Shown: positions 1 to 6,319, counted from the stretch's first letter. The stretch is 9,014 nucleotides of DNA from Spirochaetales bacterium (GCA_017475725.1 JAFVFA010000288.1:1-9014), one strand, 5' to 3'. The notes: generated by a model from the letters alone, not told the origin. Numbers and translations are program-made.

Positions 1-2
1 AC

Positions 3-266
3 TACATCGACTTTGACATGGACATAGCCCAGGCGGTCAATGCCCCAAGGACATGGAAGGATGGGATGACCATCAAGGACATGTACATGGAGGGCGGCTA
101 CAGCGACGAGACCATAGCGGCCATCGAGGCCATGGGCTACACACTGTATGACACAGACCATGAGTACAGCTCCCATGTGGGCTGTGTGGCCGCGATAGAG
201 GTCAAGGATGGCCTCTTCTATGCGATAGGGGATGACCGCCGCCACTACGGGGCTGCCGCTTATTAA
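3..266 (+). CDS. ggt: Gamma-glutamyltransferase, C-terminal fragment
   Basis: This is the end of a gene that begins before the window; the open frame runs in from the left edge and 87 residues are visible. The sequence follows the C-terminus of the gamma-glutamyltranspeptidase small subunit: a YIDFDMDIAQAVNAPR stretch matches the family pattern I*DYG*(N/D)(V/I)*EA*NAPR, followed by a segment on ageing of 'LeAmGy' type, then a GCVAAIEV strand and the terminal GDDRRHYGAAAY, which matches the usual D-P-R-x-x-G-x-A-x-Y ending. The family is an Ntn-hydrolase that cleaves gamma-glutamyl bonds (for example glutathione) and is normally exported; the catalytic Thr and the signal peptide lie outside the window. 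It precedes the permease/hydrolase operon in the same direction, separated by 105 bases with two hairpins, so it may be part of the same pathway. Recognition of the family is firm; its place in the operon is inferred. Confidence 0.88.
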   Translation, partial: YIDFDMDIAQAVNAPRTWKDGMTIKDMYMEGGYSDETIAAIEAMGYTLYDTDHEYSSHVGCVAAIEVKDGLFYAIGDDRRHYGAAAY

Positions 267-290
267 GGGTGTACCATCGGCACACCCTTA
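264..290 (+). terminator. Hairpin overlapping the ggt stop codon, possible weak terminator
   Basis: TAAGGGTGT (264-272) pairs perfectly with ACACCCTTA (282-290), a 9-bp stem with a 9-base loop, and the stop codon TAA forms its base. There is no run of T after the stem (GCATGACATT follows), so it is not a canonical intrinsic terminator. It could be a partial terminator or protect the 3' end of the ggt transcript. Confidence 0.4.
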
Positions 291-294
291 GCAT

Positions 295-342
295 GACATT
301 GTCAAGGACGCCGAAGGCGCTTGCCTTGTCCTTGACGATGTC
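295..342 (+). repeat. Long inverted repeat / stable hairpin ahead of the operon
   Basis: GACATTGTCAAGGAC (295-309) pairs with GTCCTTGACGATGTC (328-342) over 15 positions with a single G-U pair. The interior holds a second arm, AAGGC (314-318) with GCCTT (323-327) around a GCTT loop, leaving a four-base bulge (310-313). The whole structure is about 20 bp. No U-tract follows, and it ends 29 bases before the start codon of the first permease. It could be a transcript-processing or stabilising element, an attenuating structure, a dispersed palindromic repeat, or the operator of a dimeric regulator. Confidence 0.6.
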
Positions 343-371
343 CTACTTCTTGAAAAACAAGGACTTTATAG

Positions 372-1634
372 ATGAGAGAAGAGATTTTAGTGGCCGTTGT
401 GATGTTCCTGATCCTCATCGGGGGCTCCATCGCCACAAAGAATGACAAGAAGTGGTCAGTTCTCTTCCTGTTCCTGGCTTCCGTTGCTGGAAGCCTCGCC
501 GCGGGGATGGGAATCCGCTTAAGAGAGATTGTCGAGGGGCCTTTCGGCTTCCTTGACAGCATGCTGTGCGTCTGTGCCGCATCGGTTTTCGTTGCCGCCT
601 TGGCACAGAGCGGTGTCTTCGAGCTTCTGTTCAGCAAGATCTGCGGAATCAAGAACTCGGTGCTGAAAGCCTTCGCCATGCTTCTTTTCATTGCTCTGCC
701 GTCAGCCCTGACCGGCTTTGCGGGATCAAGCGTGATGACCACCGGAAAGATCTTTGCAGAGTCCGTCAGCGACAGGAGAAAGGGTGCGGCCATAGTCGGA
801 GTGGGAGCATTCATAGGTGTGCTCCTCCCGCCGAACTGCATTCCCGCGATGATAGCCTCAAACGGGGCGGGGAGTGTGCTTCCGACTCCGTACACAGGCT
901 TCTATCTTCCTCTTCTTGTCCTTGCCGTCCCTGCATTCATAGCCTTTGCCCTAATCCAGAGAAAGGGCCTCTCAGAGCCTGCAGCAAAGGATTTTGAGAA
1001 AAACACAAGCACTCTGATCTCTCTTGTGGCCCTCTGTCTGGTCTGCCTGGCGACCTTCTTGGACGGTGTTTTCGCCTCGGTTCTCTACCTTGGTGGAAAC
1101 ACACTGGTGTTCTTTGTTGGAACGATTGTGGTACTTGTCGCCTGCAAGGGCAGGAAGACCATGGCAGTGCTCTCGGATGGAATCATGAAGGCCGTGGGCC
1201 CGATGGCTCTGGTCTTTGCACTTGGCTCCTTCATCGAGGTCAGCTCGATGACTGGAATCAGGGGAATCTACAGCTACTGGATCCTGCCTCACAACACCAC
1301 AGCCGTGATGCTGGTACTGATGGCAGCATCTCTTGTAATCGGCTACTTCCTCTCCGTCCCGATTCCGGCCTTCCTGATAACCTATGCGGTCTTCCCGATC
1401 GGCTGGCTTGCAAACACCGTAATCGTGACGGGTTGCAGCACGGCAATCGCACTTGTTGCACTGCTCACAATGAACGGAGGAGTCTTCAAGTCCGTCACGG
1501 ATGGACTTGGCGATGAGTTCAAACTCGGAAGGAAGGAGAGCCTCAAGGCCGTCTGGCCTGTTGCTCTTCTGGTTCTTGCCATGGGAATCATCATGGTGGT
1601 CTTCGGCGACAGTCTGTCTTTCCTGATCAGATGA
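372..1634 (+). CDS. DctM-like / ion-transporter superfamily permease A
   Basis: This is a 420-residue polytopic membrane protein made almost entirely of hydrophobic helices. Its length and layout match the large permease subunit (DctM) of TRAP carboxylate transporters, a branch of the ion-transporter superfamily. The clearest family sign is the first re-entrant hairpin region: GSS at 118-120, then a glycine-rich helix leading to PP at 153-154 (GVLLPPNCIPAM). In the second half, where DctM-like proteins normally carry a matching Pro-Pro motif, this protein has MNGGVFKSVTDGLGDEF (367-383) instead. ATG 372 is chosen because AAGGA (359-363) lies 8 bases upstream. It is paralogous to the permease at 3732-5009. 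No DctP binding protein or recognisable DctQ lies nearby; a 48-residue two-helix protein follows 10 bases later. The likely role is secondary uptake of a carboxylate or amino-acid-like product at the inner membrane. Family assignment is moderate; substrate unknown. Confidence 0.75.
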   Translation: MREEILVAVVMFLILIGGSIATKNDKKWSVLFLFLASVAGSLAAGMGIRLREIVEGPFGFLDSMLCVCAASVFVAALAQSGVFELLFSKICGIKNSVLKAFAMLLFIALPSALTGFAGSSVMTTGKIFAESVSDRRKGAAIVGVGAFIGVLLPPNCIPAMIASNGAGSVLPTPYTGFYLPLLVLAVPAFIAFALIQRKGLSEPAAKDFEKNTSTLISLVALCLVCLATFLDGVFASVLYLGGNTLVFFVGTIVVLVACKGRKTMAVLSDGIMKAVGPMALVFALGSFIEVSSMTGIRGIYSYWILPHNTTAVMLVLMAASLVIGYFLSVPIPAFLITYAVFPIGWLANTVIVTGCSTAIALVALLTMNGGVFKSVTDGLGDEFKLGRKESLKAVWPVALLVLAMGIIMVVFGDSLSFLIR

Positions 1635-1644
1635 GGAGGGTGAG

Positions 1645-1791
1645 ATGCTGCAGGTTCTTTACTACATAATGATCACAGTGTTCGCACTGCTTCTTATTCT
1701 TGAAATAATCAAGAAGCGTCCTTTCAAGGAGCTTGTGTGCGTTGCAGTTGTGCTTGTCACCTTCGCCCTCAGAGCGCTTCACATCAAATAG
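1645..1791 (+). CDS. Small two-helix membrane protein A (48 aa)
   Basis: ATG 1645 opens a 48-residue reading frame with a strong ribosome binding site (GGAGGG, 1635-1640) right after the permease A stop codon. It has one hydrophobic helix at about residues 5-22, a basic turn KKRPFK (23-28), and a second hydrophobic helix at about 29-45, ending in HIK. By the positive-inside rule the turn is cytoplasmic and both ends are outside. The gene fills the space between permease A and hydrolase A almost exactly, and a homologue of nearly equal length sits at the same place in the second cassette (5019-5168): both start with ML, have a K-rich turn at residues 23-26, and share a V-T-x-x-L-R-x-L ending with K. 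This conservation argues that the gene is real. I do not recognise a named family. A helper subunit of the permease, playing a DctQ-like role in reduced form, is an inference. Confidence 0.8.
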   Translation: MLQVLYYIMITVFALLLILEIIKKRPFKELVCVAVVLVTFALRALHIK

Positions 1792-1799
1792 GGAGGGGG
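1791..1799 (+). promoter_or_regulatory. Ribosome binding site that sets the hydrolase A start
   Basis: The purine run GGGAGGGGG begins at the last base of the small protein's TAG stop and ends 2 bases before ATG 1802; its GGAGG core (1792-1796) is 5 bases from the start. It supports ATG 1802 over the in-frame ATG at 1733, which lies inside the upstream small gene and would put a non-hydrophobic 23-residue extension before the anchor. The overlap with the stop suggests translational coupling. Confidence 0.7.
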
Positions 1800-1801
1800 A
1801 T

Positions 1802-2947
1802 ATGGGATACTTAAAGAACATTCTGGTCATTGCCATCGCCCTCCTGTTCGCGATTCCAGCTGCAATCGACTTTCGTGCGATGCACAAGGACGAGCCTATC
1901 GCCGAGAATCCGAACGTCACTGAGATAAAGATGCTCTCCGAGTACTGCGATGGACTCAAGGGCACGGACCTTGACACAGAGATCTATGTGTTTGACAGCG
2001 GAGTTCCGGGAGGAGACTTCCTGATTCTTGGCGGAACACATCCGAACGAGAGCGCAAGCCCGCTTGCGGCGATCACCATGGTCGAGAACTTCAAGGCCAC
2101 GAAGGGCAGGGTCTTCATCATTCCTTGGACCAACAAGAGCGGCTTCACGCACACCTCGCCGTTGGATGGAATGCAGGACTTCTACTCGATCACACTTTCA
2201 GACGGAAGCGTCAGGACCTTCAGGGTCGGAAACAGGCTTACAAACCCTGTGGACCAGTGGCCTGACTACACATACTACGAGAACGTCTCCGGTAGAGAGC
2301 TCAAAGGCACGGAGACCCCTGAGATCAGAAACGTTGACAGACTCTACTATGGAAACGAGAACGGTGTCCTGACAGAGCAGGTTTGTGCTGCAATCTACAA
2401 CCTCATCAATGAAGAGGGCGTTGATTTGACTATGGACATGCACGAGGGTTCCCCTGAATTCCTCTATCTGGACTGCACAATGGTCAACATGAAGGCCGAC
2501 AACCAGACTGCTATGTCGATTGCCCAGTCAATGGCACTGGACATGCAGTTCGACGACCTGGACATGAGGGCAGAGTACTCAGGCGTCAAGTCCTATGGAC
2601 TGTCACACAGGAGCCTTGGAGACAACACAGCCTCCATGATGACCCTGATGGAGACCTACAACCCATCAATGGGGCCTCTACACGGCAAGATGGATGACGA
2701 TCTGATAATAAACGGCAACGAGCCCCTGTATTATCAGGCCCACATTGACGGCTACATCTACTTCGATGTCCCGGAGGATGGCTATCCGCTGGTGGAGAGG
2801 GTCGCAAGGCACGTTACCTGCGTCACCTATCTGGCCAAGGCGTTCAGCGAGACCTACCCGGACAGGGCAATCGCCTTCGAGGGACTTGGCTCCTACTACG
2901 ACATGGTGGATGCCGGAATGGGAAATTTACTCAAACCGGTGAATTGA
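1802..2947 (+). CDS. Membrane-anchored aspartoacylase/desuccinylase-like zinc hydrolase A
   Basis: This 381-residue protein has an N-terminal hydrophobic segment (about residues 5-22) after a single lysine, acting as a signal anchor or signal peptide, so the catalytic domain should lie outside the inner membrane. The domain belongs to the M14-like succinylglutamate desuccinylase/aspartoacylase superfamily: zinc motif GGTHPNES (H80, E83), a third ligand H214 in MDMHEGSP, and a likely catalytic Glu at E284 in LMETYN. The substrate-carboxylate motif, normally N-R, reads D179-R180 here (NVDRLYYG). An unusual segment, TNPVDQWPD (147-155), is shared with hydrolase B. Start ATG 1802 is fixed by the purine-rich site just upstream. 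It lies 10 bases after the small membrane gene. The family removes acyl or amino-acid groups from N-acyl amino acids or carboxylate-ended peptides; the actual substrate is unknown. The N to D change might alter or weaken activity. Confidence 0.8.
   Translation: MGYLKNILVIAIALLFAIPAAIDFRAMHKDEPIAENPNVTEIKMLSEYCDGLKGTDLDTEIYVFDSGVPGGDFLILGGTHPNESASPLAAITMVENFKATKGRVFIIPWTNKSGFTHTSPLDGMQDFYSITLSDGSVRTFRVGNRLTNPVDQWPDYTYYENVSGRELKGTETPEIRNVDRLYYGNENGVLTEQVCAAIYNLINEEGVDLTMDMHEGSPEFLYLDCTMVNMKADNQTAMSIAQSMALDMQFDDLDMRAEYSGVKSYGLSHRSLGDNTASMMTLMETYNPSMGPLHGKMDDDLIINGNEPLYYQAHIDGYIYFDVPEDGYPLVERVARHVTCVTYLAKAFSETYPDRAIAFEGLGSYYDMVDAGMGNLLKPVN
2240..2266 (+). repeat. 27-base perfect repeat shared by the two hydrolase genes (copy 1)
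   Basis: This stretch, coding for TNPVDQWPD, is identical base for base to 5626-5652 in hydrolase B, although the flanking DNA of the two genes is clearly diverged, including at synonymous positions. It may reflect gene conversion or unusual constraint on this motif. Confidence 0.85.
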
Positions 2948-2988
2948 GTGTAAGATATTTTAGTAAACTAGGATTTTGGAGGATATAC

Positions 2989-3720
2989 ATGAAAAAGATA
3001 ATCATCATCGCACTGGCCTTCGCAATGGTCTTCTGCTTCGCTTCCTGCAGCAAGGGCTCAAGCTCCTCGTCTGCAGCCGCAACAACCACAAGCGCTGCCG
3101 CAACCACAACCACAACAACCGCGGCCGCAACAACTCCATCCACTGGAACCGTGGATTCAGAGTACGACCCGAACAAGACTGTTGACTTCGTCCAGCAGAC
3201 AAGCGAGGAGAACAGAGTCGTCACAATCGGAACAATCGACAAGAGCCTCTACGCAACACCTGTCTACGTCACATCCTTCGGCCAGAGCACAGACGCCGCC
3301 ATGCTGGATACCGTCATGAAGAGAATCGGAGTGGATTACGTCTACAACTCAACTGCAACAGCCGATGCCCTGAAGGGCTACAAGACGGTCGTCATCGCAG
3401 TCGGTGCCAGCACCAAGGGACTCGGAGCCGCTGGAATCTCAGAGGCCGAGGAGACCGCACGTGCCAAGGAGATCATGGACTACATCAAGGCCAATGACAT
3501 CGAGGTCATCTGCTGCCACATCGGTGGTTCAGCACGCAGGGGAACACTCTCCGACGAATATGCCGACATGGTCATGGCAGAGTGCAGCCTGATCGTCCTC
3601 AAGGAGGATGCAAACTTCGACTACAAGTTCACAAAGTACGCAGAGGCCAACAACGTTCCTATCAGCCTGGTCTATGCAACCAAGGACACACTGACAGTCT
3701 TCACTGAAGTCTTCAACTGA
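2989..3720 (+). CDS. Lipoprotein of unknown function with Ser/Ala/Thr linker
   Basis: The protein has 243 residues. It begins with a lysine pair and a hydrophobic core, and ends its signal in F-A-S-C with C20 as the likely lipidated cysteine, which fits the relaxed spirochaetal lipobox. Residues 23-53 are a low-complexity Ser, Ala and Thr linker that would hold the domain away from the membrane. The folded part (about 75-243) alternates strands and helices like a Rossmann-type domain, with TSFGQSTD (95-102), AVGASTKGLGAAG (137-149) and CCHIGGSARRG (175-185) as striking glycine-rich motifs. From memory it resembles the uncharacterised DUF6305 group, but I cannot confirm this. ATG 2989 is chosen over 2944 because TGGAGGA (2977-2983) precedes it and the signal peptide starts there. 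It lies between the two transporter cassettes; a substrate-binding or scaffold role is possible but only inferred from position. Confidence 0.75.
   Translation: MKKIIIIALAFAMVFCFASCSKGSSSSSAAATTTSAAATTTTTTAAATTPSTGTVDSEYDPNKTVDFVQQTSEENRVVTIGTIDKSLYATPVYVTSFGQSTDAAMLDTVMKRIGVDYVYNSTATADALKGYKTVVIAVGASTKGLGAAGISEAEETARAKEIMDYIKANDIEVICCHIGGSARRGTLSDEYADMVMAECSLIVLKEDANFDYKFTKYAEANNVPISLVYATKDTLTVFTEVFN
3058..3138 (+). repeat. Low-complexity ACA/ACC/GCC-rich tract coding the lipoprotein linker
   Basis: This tract is built from repeated Ser, Ala and Thr codons (blocks such as ACAACCACA recur), giving the flexible linker after the lipidated cysteine. Such tracts can change length by slippage; all units are in multiples of three, so the frame is kept. 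Confidence 0.7.
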
Positions 3721-3731
3721 TAGGTTTGCCG

Positions 3732-5009
3732 ATGGATATAGAACTGATCTGTCTTCTTTCCATGCTGGCGGTGTTCCTGCTGGCTAACCTTCTGCTCAAG
3801 CTCCCGGTAAGCGTCTCGATGATCCTTGGGGCCATCGTGGGAGCTCTTGTGGGAGGGCAGGGAATCCCTGTAAGGCACCTGTTCGAGGGAACGTTCACCT
3901 ATGTGGACACCATGCTCATAATATCGACGGCCATGCTGTTCATGATGGTCGTCCAGGAGTCCGGTGCCCTTGAGGCCCTGAATGCGGTCATAGTCACAAG
4001 GTTCCACAAGGTTCCGGCTCTGATGCTGATCCTGCTCATGTTCGTGATAATGTTCCCTGGAATGATCACAGGCTCTTCAACAGCCGCTGTTCTCAGCGCA
4101 GGAGCCCTCGTTGCACCGGTTCTTCTGATGATCGGAATCCCGAAGGAGAAGGCCGGAGCCATAATCGCAATGGGCGCCATCATGGGAATGGCCGCACCTC
4201 CGATCAACATCCCGGCCATGCTCATAGGTGGCGGTGTCGATATGCCGTACATCGGCTTCGGAGGCCCGCTGTTCCTGCTGACCATACCTTGCGCGATCTT
4301 CTCCGTCCTGTTTCTGGGTCTGAAGTACTGCAGGAACCTGGACATCGAGAAGCTCAAGGAAGGTCTGGACACAGAGGTCGGAAAGAAGTACGGATTCAAG
4401 CTCTATCTGCCTATAATTGTCTTAATAGTCCTTCTGGTGGTCTCGAAGGCGGTTCCGAAGTTCCCTCAGCTGGGAACCTGTCTGATCTTCCTGATCTCCG
4501 CAATAGTGGGGCTTTTCACAGGAAAGAGGTTCAACTTCTGGAAGAAGTCGCTTGAGGCCATGGAGACGACGATCCCGGTCCTTGCGAAGCTGATGGGAGT
4601 CGGAATGTTCATCCAGGTTCTGACCCTGGTCGGTGCAAGAGGCTGGATAGTAGTCAGCTGCCTTGGTCTTGGAATGGCCTTCGTGTACATCTCGACCTTC
4701 ACGATCATGCCTGCCTTCGGTGCAATCAGCTCCTACGGTGCAGCATCTGTCATCGGAGTACCTTTCCTCTTGGTCATAATCCAGAACACAAGCTGCAACG
4801 ACATCATAGTCGCTGCTGTTCTTGCATTCACCTGCTGCCTTGGAGACCTGATGCCTCCTACGGCACTTGCAGGAAACTACGCAGCCCAGATAGTGGGCCT
4901 GAAGTACAAGAAGGTCTTCCTGAACTGTGTGATTCCGTTCCTCTTCTGCATCGCAGCCGCGGTTGCAGTCATCTTCAACACGAATGCTTTGTCATTCCTG
5001 TCAGCATAG
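3732..5009 (+). CDS. DctM-like / ion-transporter superfamily permease B
   Basis: This 425-residue, highly hydrophobic protein has the length and internal two-fold design of DctM-type TRAP large permeases. Both half-repeats keep the re-entrant motif: MGMAAPPINIPAM with PP at 156-157, preceded by GSS (114-116), and LGDLMPPTALAG with PP at 375-376. A hydrophilic loop (about 198-222) separates the halves. The start is set at ATG 3732, because TAGG (3721-3724) sits 7 bases upstream; the in-frame TTG at 3726 is too close to that site. The gene begins 11 bases after the lipoprotein stop. It is a paralogue of permease A, but looks more canonical since it retains both Pro-Pro motifs. The expected role is cation-coupled uptake of a small carboxylate or amino-acid-like compound. 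No DctP or DctQ gene is near. I am fairly sure of the superfamily, less sure of the exact family. Confidence 0.78.
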   Translation: MDIELICLLSMLAVFLLANLLLKLPVSVSMILGAIVGALVGGQGIPVRHLFEGTFTYVDTMLIISTAMLFMMVVQESGALEALNAVIVTRFHKVPALMLILLMFVIMFPGMITGSSTAAVLSAGALVAPVLLMIGIPKEKAGAIIAMGAIMGMAAPPINIPAMLIGGGVDMPYIGFGGPLFLLTIPCAIFSVLFLGLKYCRNLDIEKLKEGLDTEVGKKYGFKLYLPIIVLIVLLVVSKAVPKFPQLGTCLIFLISAIVGLFTGKRFNFWKKSLEAMETTIPVLAKLMGVGMFIQVLTLVGARGWIVVSCLGLGMAFVYISTFTIMPAFGAISSYGAASVIGVPFLLVIIQNTSCNDIIVAAVLAFTCCLGDLMPPTALAGNYAAQIVGLKYKKVFLNCVIPFLFCIAAAVAVIFNTNALSFLSA

Positions 5010-5013
5010 GAGG
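5007..5013 (+). promoter_or_regulatory. Ribosome binding site overlapping the permease B stop
   Basis: TAGGAGG contains the permease B stop codon (5007-5009) and the ribosome binding site for the small gene starting at 5019, 5 bases downstream. The arrangement implies translational coupling of permease and small protein and supports the small gene being real. Confidence 0.7.
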
Positions 5014-5018
5014 TTAAG

Positions 5019-5168
5019 ATGCTAAAGTACGTCTATCTTGCAATCGTAGCCTTCGTGCTGGCCCTGATTGTGGTTAACATGTTCAAAAAGAAGAAGAACT
5101 TCTTCTTCCAGCTTGATGCCGCAATCGTCATGGTGACACTGATCCTTCGTCTTTTGCTTGTAAAGTGA
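5019..5168 (+). CDS. Small two-helix membrane protein B (49 aa)
   Basis: ATG 5019 starts a 49-residue frame, preceded by TAGGAGG. Helix 1 spans about residues 4-21, a basic turn KKKKN covers 23-27, and helix 2 about 28-48, ending LRLLLVK. As in its counterpart at 1645-1791, the positive turn predicts a cytoplasmic loop with both ends outside. The two proteins are alike in length, start (ML), basic turn position and the VTxxLRxL ending, yet differ at most other positions, as expected for a maintained paralogue pair. It ends 7 bases before hydrolase B. No known family comes to mind; a permease partner is inferred from its fixed place after each permease. Confidence 0.8.
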   Translation: MLKYVYLAIVAFVLALIVVNMFKKKKNFFFQLDAAIVMVTLILRLLLVK

Positions 5169-5175
5169 GGCTGCC

Positions 5176-6309
5176 ATGAAGAAGATACCTAAACATATCA
5201 TCACAGCCTCGATCCTCTGCATCTTCGTGATAGTCGCAGTGGTCTACCTTACAATAGTCTTCCGCTCACAGCACAAGGAGGAGCCGATCTATCCAGGTCC
5301 TGGCGTGACTGACATGAAGATGCTCAGCACCTGGTTCCCGGCCCTCAAGGGCACAAACGGGGATACGGAGGTCTACATCCTTGACAGTGGAGTCCCTGGA
5401 GCCAGCATGCTGGTCCTTGGAGGCACCCATCCGAACGAGCCTTCTGGCTTCATCAGCGCAGTTGCCCTGGTGGAGTGCTGTCAGCCCACGGAGGGGACAC
5501 TCTATGTGATCCCAAGGGCTAACAACAGCGCCTTCACCTGCACAGACCCGCAGGAGGCCGCTCCGATGAACTTCACTATCGACACCCAGAACGGAACACG
5601 CTGGTTCCGCTTCGGAAGCAGAGCCACAAACCCTGTGGACCAGTGGCCTGACAGCGAGGTCTACGTCCATGCCTCCTCCGGGCAGCAGCTCTCGGGAAGC
5701 GAGACCAGAAACCTGAACAGGGCCTATCCGGGCCGTGCTGACGGGAACCTGACGGAGAAGATCGCCTATGGGATCACAAGCCTGATCCAGCAGGAGGACA
5801 TCGAGATCACGGTTGACCTGCACGAGGCCTCCCCCGAGTACACCACTGTCAATGCGATAGTTGCCCATGAGGATGCCCTGGAGCTTGCCTCCGTTGCACT
5901 CTGGGACGTGGAGGACTACATGTCCATAACGGTTGAGAAGTCCCCCAAAAACCTCCATGGCCTGACCCATAGGGAGCTGGGCGACTTCACGGACACCATG
6001 GCTCTTCTGATGGAGACCGCAAACGCCTCCCAGGGAAGGCTGCACGGGAGAATCGACGCCGATCTGGTTGTGTCAGGCAAGGACAAGTACTATGCCCGCG
6101 CCGCCAAGTACGGTGCTGTGACGGTGCCGTATGACGAAACCGGGATCAGCCTCTCGGAGCGCTGTGCAAGGCATATCTCGTGTCTTGTGCAGTTCGCTGA
6201 GCAGTATGCCTTTGTGGGGGACGGGACGGGCATGAGCCTTGGTTCCATGCCATCCTACAAGGATATTCTGACAAACGGGATAGGGTATTATCTTGCCGAC
6301 CCGCAGTGA
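5176..6309 (+). CDS. Membrane-anchored aspartoacylase/desuccinylase-like zinc hydrolase B
   Basis: This 377-residue protein starts with a basic N-terminus (KK, K, H) and one transmembrane helix (about 9-29), an N-in anchor that puts the enzyme outside the inner membrane. The M14-like aspartoacylase/desuccinylase motifs are complete: LGGTHPNEP gives H85 and E88 as zinc ligands, NLNRAYPG gives the N181-R182 carboxylate-binding pair, VDLHEASP gives H216, and LLMETAN gives E280 as the likely catalytic Glu. TNPVDQWPD (151-159) and the following Ser/Gly-rich segment form an insertion shared with hydrolase A. The start has only GAGG (5167-5170) upstream, 5 bases away, overlapping the small gene's TGA stop, so translation is probably coupled. 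Expected activity is zinc-dependent removal of an acyl or amino-acid group from an amide with a carboxylate; the substrate is not identifiable. It looks like the catalytically intact version of the pair. Confidence 0.82.
   Translation: MKKIPKHIITASILCIFVIVAVVYLTIVFRSQHKEEPIYPGPGVTDMKMLSTWFPALKGTNGDTEVYILDSGVPGASMLVLGGTHPNEPSGFISAVALVECCQPTEGTLYVIPRANNSAFTCTDPQEAAPMNFTIDTQNGTRWFRFGSRATNPVDQWPDSEVYVHASSGQQLSGSETRNLNRAYPGRADGNLTEKIAYGITSLIQQEDIEITVDLHEASPEYTTVNAIVAHEDALELASVALWDVEDYMSITVEKSPKNLHGLTHRELGDFTDTMALLMETANASQGRLHGRIDADLVVSGKDKYYARAAKYGAVTVPYDETGISLSERCARHISCLVQFAEQYAFVGDGTGMSLGSMPSYKDILTNGIGYYLADPQ
5626..5652 (+). repeat. 27-base perfect repeat shared by the two hydrolase genes (copy 2)
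   Basis: Identical to 2240-2266 and in the same reading frame (TNPVDQWPD). The bases on either side differ between copies. Confidence 0.85.
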
Positions 6310-6319
6310 AAGGTGCCTT

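Noticed and set aside
302..895. 197-codon open frame on the - strand across permease A
   Set aside because: It overlaps a clear membrane protein gene, has a low-complexity basic translation without family motifs, and would end within the long hairpin.
1733..1801. Upstream start (ATG 1733) for hydrolase A
   Set aside because: It lies inside the small membrane gene, lacks a ribosome binding site, and places a polar extension before the signal anchor; ATG 1802 is better supported.
2944..2972. Internal promoter before the lipoprotein gene (TTGAGT ... TAAACT)
   Set aside because: The 41-base gap is A/T-rich, but the spacing between these boxes is 14 bases and both are weak; not enough to call.
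5266..6045. 259-codon open frame on the - strand across hydrolase B
   Set aside because: It lies wholly inside a well-supported gene on the other strand, has no ribosome binding site or recognisable motif, and is explained by GC-biased codon use.
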